A stretch of DNA of 64,000 nt from G965230065 sp965230065 (GTDB lineage Bacteria > Bacteroidota > Bacteroidia > Cytophagales > Cyclobacteriaceae), in assembly GCA_965230065.1 (NCBI GenBank), contig OZ245942.1, positions 3,348,001 to 3,412,000 on the forward strand. The letters run 5' to 3'. The position numbers and the translations under genes were made by a program. Below, one piece after another: positions 9,199-18,001 of the stretch (its first letter is position 1; each line of letters opens with the position of its first letter). The notes below the pieces were generated by a model. The model was not told the origin of the DNA. It did no database searches and worked only from the letters and a program-made list of their open reading frames with translations.

Positions 9199-9226
9199 GA
9201 ATAAATAAAAAAAGCATTTACTTTTG
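9196..9226 (+). promoter_or_regulatory. Bacteroidota-type promoter of the tRNA-tuf-secE operon
   Basis: TTTG at 9196-9199 and TACTTTTG at 9219-9226 are separated by 19 bases. This matches the known consensus for the primary sigma factor of this phylum (TTTG, 19-21 bases, TAnnTTTG) completely. Transcription should start a few bases after 9230 and read into tRNA-Tyr. Confidence 0.8.
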
Positions 9227-9285
9227 CACTTCTATTTGAAAACAGGATTGTTAGCAGAAGCTTCCATTCCTGTTTTTTCTATCAT

Positions 9286-9368
9286 GGGGAGATACCAAAG
9301 TGGCCAACTGGGGCAGACTGTAAATCTGCTGTCTTATGACTTCGTAGGTTCGAATCCTGCTCTCCCCA
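9286..9368 (+). tRNA. tRNA-Tyr (anticodon GTA)
   Basis: Acceptor GGGGAGA pairs with TCTCCCC. The anticodon stem GCAGA/TCTGC holds loop CTGTAAA with anticodon GTA at 9320-9322. The long variable arm expected for tyrosine tRNA follows, then a TTCGAAT T loop. Discriminator A; CCA is not encoded. It is the first gene of the operon, and the order Tyr-Gly-Thr-tuf is the same as in many other bacteria, including E. coli. Confidence 0.96.
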
Positions 9369-9427
9369 CTTGATGAAGAGAAAGAGAAAGAAGATATTTG
9401 TGTTGAAGAATTAAATTAAATCTTATT

Positions 9428-9500
9428 GCGGGCGTAGCTCAGTTGGTAGAGCGGCAGCCTTCCAAGCTGCAGGTCGCGGGTTCGAGCCTCGTCGCCCGCT
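9428..9500 (+). tRNA. tRNA-Gly (anticodon TCC)
   Basis: Acceptor GCGGGCG (9428-9434) pairs with CGCCCGC (9493-9499). Anticodon stem GCAGC/GCTGC carries CTTCCAA with anticodon TCC, reading GGA and GGG codons. The D arm (AGCTCAGTTGGTAGAGC) and T loop (TTCGAGC) are normal. CCA is not encoded. Confidence 0.96.
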
Positions 9501-9565
9501 CAATACTTGAGTTTAAAGTTGATAAGTTCAAATAAAGAACTCTACTTTAAACATTGGACTTATCA

Positions 9566-9637
9566 GCCGATGTAGCTCAGGGGTAGAGCGCTTCCTTGGT
9601 AAGGAAGAGGTCAGGGGTTCAAATCCCCTCATTGGCT
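9566..9637 (+). tRNA. tRNA-Thr (anticodon GGT)
   Basis: Acceptor GCCGATG pairs with CATTGGC, including one G-T pair. The anticodon stem CTTCC/GGAAG holds TTGGTAA with anticodon GGT, reading ACC and ACT. T arm AGGGG/CCCCT with loop TTCAAAT. CCA is not encoded. It lies 55 bases before tuf. Confidence 0.96.
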
Positions 9638-9692
9638 CAAATTTTTTAATAGAAACTGAATAAATTATTATAACCTAAACTGATAATTCTCG

Positions 9693-10880
9693 ATGGCTAA
9701 GGAAACCTTTAATCGTTCGAAACCGCACTTGAACATCGGTACGATTGGTCACGTTGACCACGGAAAAACTACATTAACTGCTGCGATCACAAAAGTGTTG
9801 GCTGAAAAGGGGCTGGCAAGCCTCAGGGACTTTACATCTATTGATAATGCGCCTGAAGAAAAAGAAAGGGGTATTACGATCAATACAGCGCATGTAGAGT
9901 ATGAAACTGAAAACCGTCACTATGCACACGTTGACTGTCCTGGTCACGCTGACTATGTGAAAAACATGGTTACGGGTGCTGCGCAGATGGACGGGGCTAT
10001 CCTGGTAGTGGCTGCTACTGATGGGCCAATGCCTCAAACACGCGAGCACATTCTTCTTGCCCGCCAGGTAGGGGTTCCTGCTCTGGTTGTTTTTATGAAC
10101 AAGGTAGATTTGGTAGACGATCCTGAGTTGCTCGAGCTTGTTGAGATGGAAATCAGGGAATTGTTGAGTTTCTACGAATTTGATGGTGATGACATTCCTG
10201 TGATTCAGGGTTCGGCCCTGGGCGCATTGAATGGCGAGGCACAGTGGGTTGAGAAAGTAGAAGAGCTGATGAGTACTGTGGATGAGTATATTCCTGTACC
10301 CGAGCGTTTGGTGGACAAAGACTTTTTGATGCCTGTTGAGGATGTGTTTTCTATCACAGGTCGTGGAACGGTAGCTACCGGAAGGATTGAAAGAGGTGTG
10401 ATTAACAGTGGTGAGGCTGTGGATATTATGGGTATGGGCGCAGAAAATCTCAAGTCTACCGTAACTGGTGTTGAAATGTTCCGTAAGATTCTGGACAGAG
10501 GTGAAGCGGGAGATAACGTAGGTCTGCTGTTGAGAGGTATTGAAAAGGAGCAAATCCGCAGAGGAATGGTAATTGCCAAGCCGGGTACTGTAACTCCGCA
10601 CAAGCAATTCAAAGCTGAGGTTTATGTGCTCTCAAAAGAAGAGGGCGGAAGACATACTCCTTTCTTTAAAAAATACCGTCCTCAGTTTTATTTCAGAACT
10701 ACTGATGTAACTGGTGAAATTACCTTACCGGATAATGTGGAGATGGTAATGCCTGGTGATAATGTAACCATTACGGTTGAGCTAATCAACCCTGTGGCTA
10801 TGGAAAAAGGGCTGCGTTTTGCTATCCGTGAAGGTGGTAGAACAGTAGGTGCTGGTCAGGTAACTGAAATTACCGATTAA
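9693..10880 (+). CDS. tuf: elongation factor Tu
   Basis: EF-Tu delivers aminoacyl-tRNA to the ribosomal A site with GTP hydrolysis. The 395-residue protein has G1 GHVDHGKT, the switch I region ending RGITINTAHVEYE, G3 DCPGHADY and G4 NKVD, followed by beta-barrel domains 2 and 3 (for example GRGTVATGRIERG and MVMPGDNVTITVELI). Length is standard. It lies between tRNA-Thr and tRNA-Trp in the same transcription unit, a widely conserved arrangement. It is the only tuf copy in the window. Confidence 0.99.
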   Translation: MAKETFNRSKPHLNIGTIGHVDHGKTTLTAAITKVLAEKGLASLRDFTSIDNAPEEKERGITINTAHVEYETENRHYAHVDCPGHADYVKNMVTGAAQMDGAILVVAATDGPMPQTREHILLARQVGVPALVVFMNKVDLVDDPELLELVEMEIRELLSFYEFDGDDIPVIQGSALGALNGEAQWVEKVEELMSTVDEYIPVPERLVDKDFLMPVEDVFSITGRGTVATGRIERGVINSGEAVDIMGMGAENLKSTVTGVEMFRKILDRGEAGDNVGLLLRGIEKEQIRRGMVIAKPGTVTPHKQFKAEVYVLSKEEGGRHTPFFKKYRPQFYFRTTDVTGEITLPDNVEMVMPGDNVTITVELINPVAMEKGLRFAIREGGRTVGAGQVTEITD

Positions 10881-10955
10881 GAAAAGTGAATTTAATGGGA
10901 AATCAGAAGAGAATATTTTCTGGTTTCCTTTCAATAATTTCAATAAAGACCACAT

Positions 10956-11028
10956 ACGGGTGTAGCTCAACTGGTAGAGCGACGGTCTCCAAAACCGTAG
11001 GCTGTGGGTTCGAGTCCTACCTCCCGTG
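10956..11028 (+). tRNA. tRNA-Trp (anticodon CCA)
   Basis: Anticodon stem ACGGT/ACCGT with loop CTCCAAA gives anticodon CCA, as expected for tryptophan. D arm AGCTCAACTGGTAGAGC and T loop TTCGAGT are normal. The acceptor stem ACGGGTG/CTCCCGT has a T-T mismatch at positions 6 and 67; all other pairs are canonical. Discriminator G; CCA is not encoded. It sits 19 bases before secE. Confidence 0.94.
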
Positions 11029-11047
11029 CTAATCACCAATAAGGTAT

Positions 11048-11239
11048 ATGAACAAGGTTCTTGATTTTGTGAAAGCTTCGTATGAAGAGATGCGTGAGAA
11101 GGTTACGTGGCCAAAATACAGCTCTTTACAAAGAAGTGCTTTTTTGGTATTAATTGCTTCGCTCATTTTTGCCTTGGTCATAGGTGTTATGGATTTGGGC
11201 TTTCAAAATGCCATGGATTGGTTTTACGGTGCATTTTAA
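11048..11239 (+). CDS. secE: preprotein translocase subunit SecE
   Basis: SecE is the small essential subunit that clamps SecY in the Sec channel. This 63-residue form has the conserved amphipathic stretch FVKASYEEMREKVTWPKYSS followed by one membrane segment (AFLVLIASLIFALVIGVMDLG), the single-span type found outside Proteobacteria. It follows tRNA-Trp and precedes nusG by 18 bases, the usual gene order. Confidence 0.96.
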   Translation: MNKVLDFVKASYEEMREKVTWPKYSSLQRSAFLVLIASLIFALVIGVMDLGFQNAMDWFYGAF

Positions 11240-11257
11240 TACAAAAAAGAGAATGTA

Positions 11258-11824
11258 ATGGGCGAGTTGAAATGGTATGTGCTTCGGGCCATAAGCGGTC
11301 AGGAAAAAAAGGTGAAAAACTACCTTGAGAGCGAGATTTTACGCCAGAAGTTGGAAGAATATATTCCGCAGGTATTGATTCCTTCTGAGAAGGTTTATGA
11401 GATGCGGAATGGCAAGAAACGTGTGAGAGAAAGGAATTTTTTTCCAGGATATGTACTTGTTTCGGCTGATTTGTCGCATGGTGAAGTTTATCATATTATC
11501 AATAACATTCCCGGAATCATAGGGTTTTTAGGTACGGGAGGTTCAGGGGCTTCAAAAGACCCGGTTCCGCTCAGGCAAAGTGAAGTAAACAGGATTTTAG
11601 GGAAGGTTGATGAAGCAGAAGAGGCAGAGGAGACCCTGGAAACACCTTATGTGGTAGGAGAGGAAGTGAAAGTGATGGACGGTCCGTTCAGTGGGTTTGT
11701 GGGTAATATAGAAGAAGTATTTGAGGAGCGGAAAAAGCTCAAAGTAATGGTAAAGATTTTTGGTAGGAATACCCCTGTAGAGTTGAATTACATGCAGGTT
11801 GAAAAACAAGACAATAGCAAATAG
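11258..11824 (+). CDS. nusG: transcription termination/antitermination factor NusG
   Basis: NusG binds RNA polymerase, controls pausing and couples transcription to translation or to Rho. The 188-residue protein has an NGN domain (ELKWYVLRAISGQEKKVKNY, FFPGYVLVSADL, IPGIIGFLG) and a C-terminal KOW domain (VKVMDGPFSGFVGNIEEVFE). An ATG four codons' worth of bases earlier would hit a stop at once, so 11258 is the start. It lies between secE and rplK with short gaps. Confidence 0.97.
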   Translation: MGELKWYVLRAISGQEKKVKNYLESEILRQKLEEYIPQVLIPSEKVYEMRNGKKRVRERNFFPGYVLVSADLSHGEVYHIINNIPGIIGFLGTGGSGASKDPVPLRQSEVNRILGKVDEAEEAEETLETPYVVGEEVKVMDGPFSGFVGNIEEVFEERKKLKVMVKIFGRNTPVELNYMQVEKQDNSK

Positions 11825-11833
11825 TTAAGCGCA

Positions 11834-12280
11834 ATGGCTAAAGAAATTAGTGGTTACTTGAAGTTGCAAGTACGGGGCGGACAGGCCAACCCTTCCCCTC
11901 CGGTAGGGCCCGCATTGGGTAGTAAAGGACTCAATATCATGGAGTTCTGTAAGCAGTTCAATGCAAGAACGCAAGATAAGCAAGGGCAGCTTTTGCCGGT
12001 ATTGGTGACGATTTTTAGTGACAAGTCGTTTGAATTTGTTGTAAAAACTCCGCCTGCTGCTGCATTGCTGATTGAAGCTTCAAAAGTTAAAAAAGGTTCT
12101 GCCGAGCCTAACCGTAGCAAAGTAGGAGGAGTAAGCTGGGATCAGGTGAAAGCAATTGCTGAAACCAAAATGCCCGATTTAAATGCCTTTGAGGTTGAGT
12201 CTGCTATGAAAATGGTAGCTGGAACAGCCAGAAGTATGGGGTTGCGGGTAACAGGAAAAGCACCTTGGGATAATAATTAA
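11834..12280 (+). CDS. rplK: 50S ribosomal protein L11
   Basis: L11 forms the base of the GTPase-associated stalk on 23S rRNA. The 148-residue protein shows the N-terminal motif GGQANPSPPVGPALGSKGLN with the proline-rich thiostrepton-site region, and a C-terminal rRNA-binding domain ending in ARSMGLRVTG. Length is slightly above the usual 141. It is 9 bases after nusG, so there is no room for a separate leader before it. Confidence 0.98.
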   Translation: MAKEISGYLKLQVRGGQANPSPPVGPALGSKGLNIMEFCKQFNARTQDKQGQLLPVLVTIFSDKSFEFVVKTPPAAALLIEASKVKKGSAEPNRSKVGGVSWDQVKAIAETKMPDLNAFEVESAMKMVAGTARSMGLRVTGKAPWDNN

Positions 12281-12293
12281 TAGATATAGTGTA

Positions 12294-12992
12294 ATGGTAA
12301 AGTTATCCAAGAAAAAACAAGATATTCTTAAGAAACACGATCTCCAGAAAAAATACTCTCTGGAGGAGGCCTCTGCTTTGGTAAAGGATATTTCCTCTAC
12401 CAAGTTTGATGCATCTGTAGACCTTGATGTAAATTTGGGGGTTGACCCTAAAAAAGCCGACCAAATGGTTCGGGGCGTTGTTACGCTTCCACATGGTACA
12501 GGTAAAGATGTACGTGTACTGGTACTATGTACTCCTGATAAGGAACAGGAAGCCAAAGATGCCGGGGCTGACCATGTAGGGCTCGATGAGTATATAACTA
12601 AAATCGAGGGTGGATGGACGGATGTAGATGTAATCATTACCATGCCTACAGTAATGGCCAAAGTTGGTAAACTGGGAAGGGTTTTAGGTCCACGCGGTCT
12701 CATGCCCAATCCAAAAGCCGGTACTGTTACACTTGATATTGCCAAAGCGGTGAATGAAGTGAAGGCAGGTAAGATTGATTTCAAAGTAGATAAGCATGGC
12801 ATTATCCATACAAGCATCGGAAAGGTTTCTTTTGATGCTAAGAAAATTTATGATAATGCGCATGAGATGATTCATACGCTCAGTAAATTAAAGCCATCCT
12901 CGGCAAAAGGTACTTACTTCAAAAGTATTCACCTTTCAAGTACCATGAGCCCGGGTATTGATATTGATAAAAGTACTATATCAGGAATATAA
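12294..12992 (+). CDS. rplA: 50S ribosomal protein L1
   Basis: L1 builds the mobile L1 stalk that helps release E-site tRNA. The protein has 232 residues, with the conserved LGRVLGPRGLMPNPKAGTV segment and the domain signature IDFKVDKHGIIHTSIGKVSF. In many bacteria L1 also represses its own mRNA through a leader site. Here only 13 bases separate rplK and rplA, so any such site must overlap coding sequence. Confidence 0.98.
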   Translation: MVKLSKKKQDILKKHDLQKKYSLEEASALVKDISSTKFDASVDLDVNLGVDPKKADQMVRGVVTLPHGTGKDVRVLVLCTPDKEQEAKDAGADHVGLDEYITKIEGGWTDVDVIITMPTVMAKVGKLGRVLGPRGLMPNPKAGTVTLDIAKAVNEVKAGKIDFKVDKHGIIHTSIGKVSFDAKKIYDNAHEMIHTLSKLKPSSAKGTYFKSIHLSSTMSPGIDIDKSTISGI

Positions 12993-12994
12993 TT

Positions 12995-13534
12995 ATGACC
13001 AGAGAAGAAAAAGGTATACTCATTGAGAACCTTACCGAGAAATTAAAAAACACTCCGTATTTCTATATTGCTGATACGTCTGGGATGTCTGTAAGTGAAA
13101 TTAATGATTTTCGTCGTATCTGCTTTAAAAAAGGGCTGGAGTACAGGATCGTAAAAAATACGCTCATTAGAAAGGCGTTAGAAAATATGGAAACCGATTA
13201 TTCCCCTTTCAATGAAAGCGCATTGAAGGGAACTTCGGGCATCTTATTTTCTCCTGAAGTAGGCAATGCACCTGCGAAAGCCATCAAGGAGTACAGAAAA
13301 AAAGATAAAAATTTACAAAAACCTTTGTTGAAAGGTGCTTCTATTGAAACCAGCCTGTTTATTGGCGATGAGCACCTCGATGCACTGTCTGAGCTTAAGT
13401 CTAAAGACGAGTTGCTTGGAGAAATTATTACCCTATTGCAATCACCTGCCAAAAATGTTGTTTCTGCTTTGCAAAGTAGCAAAAACAAACTGGCTGGTAT
13501 TATTAAAACTTTGTCTGATAAAGAAGAAAAATAA
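12995..13534 (+). CDS. rplJ: 50S ribosomal protein L10
   Basis: L10 anchors the L7/L12 dimers to the ribosome. The 179-residue protein has an N-terminal rRNA-binding domain (IADTSGMSVSEINDFRR, YRIVKNTLIRKAL) and a C-terminal helix that should carry the L12 dimers (SPAKNVVSALQSSKNKLAGIIKTL). Only two bases separate it from rplA, so the L10 leader known in other phyla is absent. Confidence 0.97.
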   Translation: MTREEKGILIENLTEKLKNTPYFYIADTSGMSVSEINDFRRICFKKGLEYRIVKNTLIRKALENMETDYSPFNESALKGTSGILFSPEVGNAPAKAIKEYRKKDKNLQKPLLKGASIETSLFIGDEHLDALSELKSKDELLGEIITLLQSPAKNVVSALQSSKNKLAGIIKTLSDKEEK

Positions 13535-13564
13535 GTTAAACAATCAATTTTAAAAAGTGTAAAA

Positions 13565-13948
13565 ATGGCAGATTTAAAAGAATTCGCAGAGCAGTTAGTA
13601 AGTTTAACTGTGAAGGAGGTTAACGAACTGGCCAACATTTTGAAAGAAGAGTATGGAATTGAACCGGCCGCAGCTGCTGCCGTTGCTGTTGCGCCTGGAG
13701 CAGGTGGAGGCGACGGAGCCGGGGCCGAGGAAGAACAAACTTCTTTCGATGTATTGCTGAAATCACCCGGTGGTTCTAAACTTGCTGTTGTGAAACTCGT
13801 AAAAGAACTTACGGGATTAGGACTGAAAGAAGCTAAAGAAATGGTAGATGCTGCTCCCAAGGCCGTAAAAGAAGGTGTGGCTAAAGATGAAGCGGAAGCC
13901 ATGAAAAAGCAATTAGAAGAAGCAGGTGCAGAAGTAGAACTAAAATAA
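13565..13948 (+). CDS. rplL: 50S ribosomal protein L7/L12
   Basis: L7/L12 recruits the translational GTPases. The 127-residue protein has an N-terminal dimerisation part (residues 1-33), a hinge rich in Ala and Gly (about 36-58), and a C-terminal domain with LGLKEAKEMVDAAPK. The start is preceded by an A-rich stretch, with no Shine-Dalgarno sequence, as is usual in this phylum. A 161-base gap with a possible attenuator separates it from rpoB. Confidence 0.98.
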   Translation: MADLKEFAEQLVSLTVKEVNELANILKEEYGIEPAAAAAVAVAPGAGGGDGAGAEEEQTSFDVLLKSPGGSKLAVVKLVKELTGLGLKEAKEMVDAAPKAVKEGVAKDEAEAMKKQLEEAGAEVELK

Positions 13949-13986
13949 CATCACAACTGACACAGAAACTGTGGTACGCATTGGGT

Positions 13987-14014
13987 AGGCCTGGCAATAT
14001 CAGTCAGGTCTTTT
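13987..14014 (+). terminator. possible attenuator between rplL and rpoB
   Basis: AGGCCTG (13987-13993) pairs with CAGGTCT (14005-14011) with one G-T pair, around an 11-base loop, and TTTT follows directly. The stem is short and the T run is broken by CC, so only partial termination is likely. A partial terminator between rplL and rpoB is well known in E. coli. Confidence 0.4.
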
Positions 14015-14056
14015 CCTGTTTATATATACAACAAAATATGGGCTGAATGTTCCATA

Positions 14057-14064
14057 TATATTTG
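14057..14064 (+). promoter_or_regulatory. possible -7 element before rpoB
   Basis: TATATTTG fits TAnnTTTG and lies 45 bases before the rpoB start. There is no TTTG at the right distance upstream, so this is at best a weak internal promoter. Confidence 0.35.
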
Positions 14065-14109
14065 ACCTGTATTTAGGTTATTTCTTCTCTAACTAAAATT
14101 TTTAAGGTT

Positions 14110-17100
14110 TTGACTAAGCACAATTCCAAGGAAAGAGTAAGCTTTTCTTCCATTAAGTCTGTTATCGATTATCCGGATTTTTTGGGAGTTCAGTTAAAAT
14201 CATTCAGTGATTTTATTCAAATAGATACCCCGGCAGAAAAAAGAACCAAAGAGGGATTGTATAAAGTTTTTGCAGAAAACTTTCCAATCTCTGATTCTAG
14301 GGAAAATTTTGTGCTGGAGTTTGTAGATTATACCATCGATCCGCCTAAATATAACGTGGGTGAATGTATCGATCGGGGGCTGACTTACTCAGTGCCATTG
14401 AAGGCAAAACTTCGTCTGTTATGTAATGACGAAGATAATGAAGAATTTGAAACCATTGAGCAAGAGGTATTTTTGGGAAATATTCCCTATATGACTCCCA
14501 AAGGGTCATTTGTGATCAATGGTGCAGAGCGGGTAATAGTGTCACAATTGCACCGTTCTCCAGGGGTATTCTTTGCACAAAGTAAACATACCAATGGTAC
14601 CAAGCTTTATTCTGCCAGAATTATCCCTTTTAAAGGTTCCTGGATAGAGTTTGCTACCGATGTGAACAATGTCATGTTTGCATACATCGACCGGAAAAAG
14701 AAATTTCCGGTTACAACTTTGCTGCGCGCCATTGGCTATGGTACCGATAAAGATATCCTTGACTTGTTCGGATTGTCAGAAGAGGTAGAGGCTACTGAAA
14801 AGAATCTGAAAAAAATAGTAGGCAGAAAGTTGGCTGCCCGGGTGCTCAGGACCTGGACGGAAGACTTTGTGGATGAAGATACAGGAGAAGTAGTTTCTAT
14901 CGATAGGAATGAAATATTGATGGAAAGGGATTCTATCCTTAATGAAGAAGATATAGAGACCATTCTGGAGTCCGGAACGGAGTCTATTATCCTTCACCGT
15001 GAGGATGTGAATATTACCGATTACTCCATCATATATAATACGCTTCAAAAGGATAACTCTAACTCAGAAAAAGAGGCAGTAGAGCAGATTTACAGGCAGT
15101 TGCGCAACACCGAAGCTCCTGATGAACAAACTGCCCGTGAAATTATTCAGAGTTTGTTCTTTAGTGACAAACGGTACGATTTGGGTGAAGTGGGCAGGTA
15201 CAGAATAAATAAAAAACTGAACCTGGACATAACCTCAGATGTAAGGGTGCTTACTACCGAAGATATTGTCCACATCGTTAAATACCTGATTGGGTTGATT
15301 AACTCTAAGGCAGTGGTTGATGATATTGACCACCTGAGCAACCGGAGGGTGAGAACGGTGGGCGAACAGCTTTACAGCCAGTTCAGTGTGGGGTTGGCAC
15401 GCATGGCACGTACCATCAAAGAAAGAATGAATGTGCGGGATAATGAAGATTTCAAGCCTGTTGACCTGATTAATGCCCGTACTTTGTCATCAGTAATCAA
15501 TTCTTTCTTCGGTACTAACCAGTTGTCTCAATTTATGGATCAAACCAATCCGCTGGCGGAGGTAACCCATAAAAGAAGGATGTCGGCATTAGGGCCGGGA
15601 GGTTTGTCCAGGGAAAGGGCAGGCTTTGAAGTGCGTGATGTGCATTATACGCATTACGGGCGTTTATGTACCATTGAAACGCCTGAAGGGCCTAACATTG
15701 GGTTGATTTCATCACTTTGCGTGCATGCAAAAGTAAACCACATGGGTTTTATAGAAACCCCTTATCGCAAAGTAGACGAAGGTATTGTTAACATGACCAG
15801 CAATGTGATATACCTGACGGCTGAGGAGGAAGATACGCATAATATTGCCCAGGCCAACGCACCGCTTCTGGACGATGGTAAATTTCAAAATGATACGATC
15901 AAAGCCCGGTTTGAGGGAGATTTCCCGCTGGTAGGTCCCGAGCAAGTATCCTACATGGACGTAGCACCTAACCAGATTGTATCGGTAGCGGCTTCGATGA
16001 TCCCTTTCCTGGAACATGACGATGCAAACCGTGCTTTGATGGGCTCAAACATGCAGCGGCAAGCAGTGCCTTTATTGCAACCCGAAGCACCAATCGTGGG
16101 CACAGGCCTTGAAAAAAGAGTGGCTACAGACTCCCGCTCGCTCATCATTGCTGAGGGAGAGGGTGTAGTGGAATTTGTGGATTCCAGCAAAATTGTAATC
16201 AAATATGATCTTTCTGAAGAGCAAAGGTTGACAAGCTTTAGCGATGAACTGAAAGAATACGAATTGATAAAATTCAGAAGGACAAACCAAGACACTTGCG
16301 TTAACCTGAAACCTATTGTATTTAAGGGCGACAAGGTAACCAAAGGACAGGTATTGTGTGAAGGTTATGCAACCAAAGGAGGGGAGCTTGCGTTGGGAAG
16401 AAACCTTATGGTAGCTTTTATGCCCTGGCAAGGATATAACTTTGAAGACGCGATTGTAATCTCTGAGAACGTTGTGCGACGGGATGTTTTCACCTCTATC
16501 CACATCGAGGAGTTTGAACTTGAGGTAAGGGATACCAAACGAGGGGAAGAAGAACTTACATCTGAGATTCCTAATGTTAGTGAGGAAGCAGTAAGGAATC
16601 TGGATGAAAATGGTATTGTGCGTGTAGGTGCTGAAGTGAAAGAGGGTGATATCATGATAGGAAAAATCACTCCAAAAGGGGAAACAGACCCTACCCCTGA
16701 AGAAAAGCTTTTGCGGGCAATTTTTGGTGATAAAGCAGGGGATGTAAAAGATGCCAGTATGAAAGCGCCTCCTTCTCTGAAGGGAGTGGTGATTGATACC
16801 AAGCTTTTCTCACGTCCTAAGAAAGACAAAGACTTGCGGGCAAAAGCAAAAAAAGAGTTGGAAATGCTCAAAAGTAAGTACCGCAAACAGCTGCTCGACC
16901 TGAGGGCTGAAATTGTAGACAAACTTACCACTTTGCTGGAAGGAAAAACCAGTCAGGGTGTAAAGCATAAGTTTGGTGATGAACTTCTGAGCAAAGGGGT
17001 TAAGTTTAATCATCAGAATATTGATAAAAACTTATTCCCTGAGAAAAATATCTACCGAGATGAGAGTAACCTCAATATCCCGGAAGAAACCAATTTGCTT

Positions 17101-17982
17101 TCTGACCTGATAATTGAAAACTGGGCTGAAGATGATCATACGAATGAGTTGGTAGTAAGGCTCGTCAAAAATTATAGTCAGAAAAGAAATGACATCATGG
17201 GTACATTTAAGCGGGATAAATTCACCCTGGAGGTAGGAGATGAATTGCCGGCAGGTATCATGAGCCTTGCAAAAGTGTACGTTGCCAAGAAGCGGAAAAT
17301 GAAAGTGGGAGATAAGATGGCCGGGCGGCATGGTAACAAAGGTGTGGTAGCTAAGATTGTGCGGGAAGAAGATATGCCATTCCTGGAAGATGGTACTCCC
17401 GTAGATATCGTACTCAACCCATTGGGTGTGCCGTCCAGGATGAACCTTGGGCAGATATACGAAACAGTACTTGGATGGGCCGGTAAAAAACTTGGTAAAA
17501 AGTATGCTACGCCCATATTTGACGGAGCTACCGTGCAAGAGGTATCTAGCGAACTGAAAAAGGCGAAATTGCCTGATTTTGGCCGCACATACCTGTATGA
17601 TGGCTTAACAGGTGAGATGTTTGACCAACCGGTTACTGTAGGTATCATTTACATGCTCAAGTTGGGGCACCTGGTTGATGATAAAATGCATGCCCGTTCT
17701 ATTGGTCCTTATTCACTTATTACCCAGCAGCCATTGGGTGGTAAAGCACAGTTTGGTGGTCAGCGATTTGGTGAAATGGAAGTTTGGGCACTCGAAGCTT
17801 TCGGTGCTTCCCACGTACTGCAGGAAATACTCACTGTAAAATCAGATGACGTAGTAGGTAGGGCAAAAGCGTATGAAGCTATCGTAAAAGGTGAAAATAT
17901 GCCGAAACCAAATATTCCTGAGTCGTTTAACGTTCTTGTGCATGAACTGAGAGGCCTGGCCCTTGAAATAACGCTCGATTAA
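14110..17982 (+). CDS. rpoB: DNA-directed RNA polymerase subunit beta
   Basis: The beta subunit forms one pincer of RNA polymerase and the rifampicin pocket. The protein has 1290 residues. The rifampicin region starts at Gln471 (QLSQFMDQTNPLAEVTHKRR). Asp477, His487 and Ser492 correspond to E. coli 516, 526 and 531 and are wild type, so sensitivity is expected. Near the C terminus are KMAGRHGNKGV and GGQRFGEMEVWALEA. The start is TTG; no ATG lies in frame between it and the upstream region, and the next conserved segment (ERVSFSSIK) follows at once. Confidence 0.98.
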   Translation: MTKHNSKERVSFSSIKSVIDYPDFLGVQLKSFSDFIQIDTPAEKRTKEGLYKVFAENFPISDSRENFVLEFVDYTIDPPKYNVGECIDRGLTYSVPLKAKLRLLCNDEDNEEFETIEQEVFLGNIPYMTPKGSFVINGAERVIVSQLHRSPGVFFAQSKHTNGTKLYSARIIPFKGSWIEFATDVNNVMFAYIDRKKKFPVTTLLRAIGYGTDKDILDLFGLSEEVEATEKNLKKIVGRKLAARVLRTWTEDFVDEDTGEVVSIDRNEILMERDSILNEEDIETILESGTESIILHREDVNITDYSIIYNTLQKDNSNSEKEAVEQIYRQLRNTEAPDEQTAREIIQSLFFSDKRYDLGEVGRYRINKKLNLDITSDVRVLTTEDIVHIVKYLIGLINSKAVVDDIDHLSNRRVRTVGEQLYSQFSVGLARMARTIKERMNVRDNEDFKPVDLINARTLSSVINSFFGTNQLSQFMDQTNPLAEVTHKRRMSALGPGGLSRERAGFEVRDVHYTHYGRLCTIETPEGPNIGLISSLCVHAKVNHMGFIETPYRKVDEGIVNMTSNVIYLTAEEEDTHNIAQANAPLLDDGKFQNDTIKARFEGDFPLVGPEQVSYMDVAPNQIVSVAASMIPFLEHDDANRALMGSNMQRQAVPLLQPEAPIVGTGLEKRVATDSRSLIIAEGEGVVEFVDSSKIVIKYDLSEEQRLTSFSDELKEYELIKFRRTNQDTCVNLKPIVFKGDKVTKGQVLCEGYATKGGELALGRNLMVAFMPWQGYNFEDAIVISENVVRRDVFTSIHIEEFELEVRDTKRGEEELTSEIPNVSEEAVRNLDENGIVRVGAEVKEGDIMIGKITPKGETDPTPEEKLLRAIFGDKAGDVKDASMKAPPSLKGVVIDTKLFSRPKKDKDLRAKAKKELEMLKSKYRKQLLDLRAEIVDKLTTLLEGKTSQGVKHKFGDELLSKGVKFNHQNIDKNLFPEKNIYRDESNLNIPEETNLLSDLIIENWAEDDHTNELVVRLVKNYSQKRNDIMGTFKRDKFTLEVGDELPAGIMSLAKVYVAKKRKMKVGDKMAGRHGNKGVVAKIVREEDMPFLEDGTPVDIVLNPLGVPSRMNLGQIYETVLGWAGKKLGKKYATPIFDGATVQEVSSELKKAKLPDFGRTYLYDGLTGEMFDQPVTVGIIYMLKLGHLVDDKMHARSIGPYSLITQQPLGGKAQFGGQRFGEMEVWALEAFGASHVLQEILTVKSDDVVGRAKAYEAIVKGENMPKPNIPESFNVLVHELRGLALEITLD

Positions 17983-18001
17983 AGCATGGAAATGATAAAC
18001 C

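Noticed and set aside
9774..10607. 277-codon minus-strand frame opposite tuf
   Set aside because: Reverse frame of a highly conserved gene; no family features and no promoter.
16365..16931. 188-codon minus-strand frame opposite rpoB, and similar ones opposite rpoC and fusA
   Set aside because: Serine-rich shadow frames typical of the complement of Glu/Lys-rich genes.
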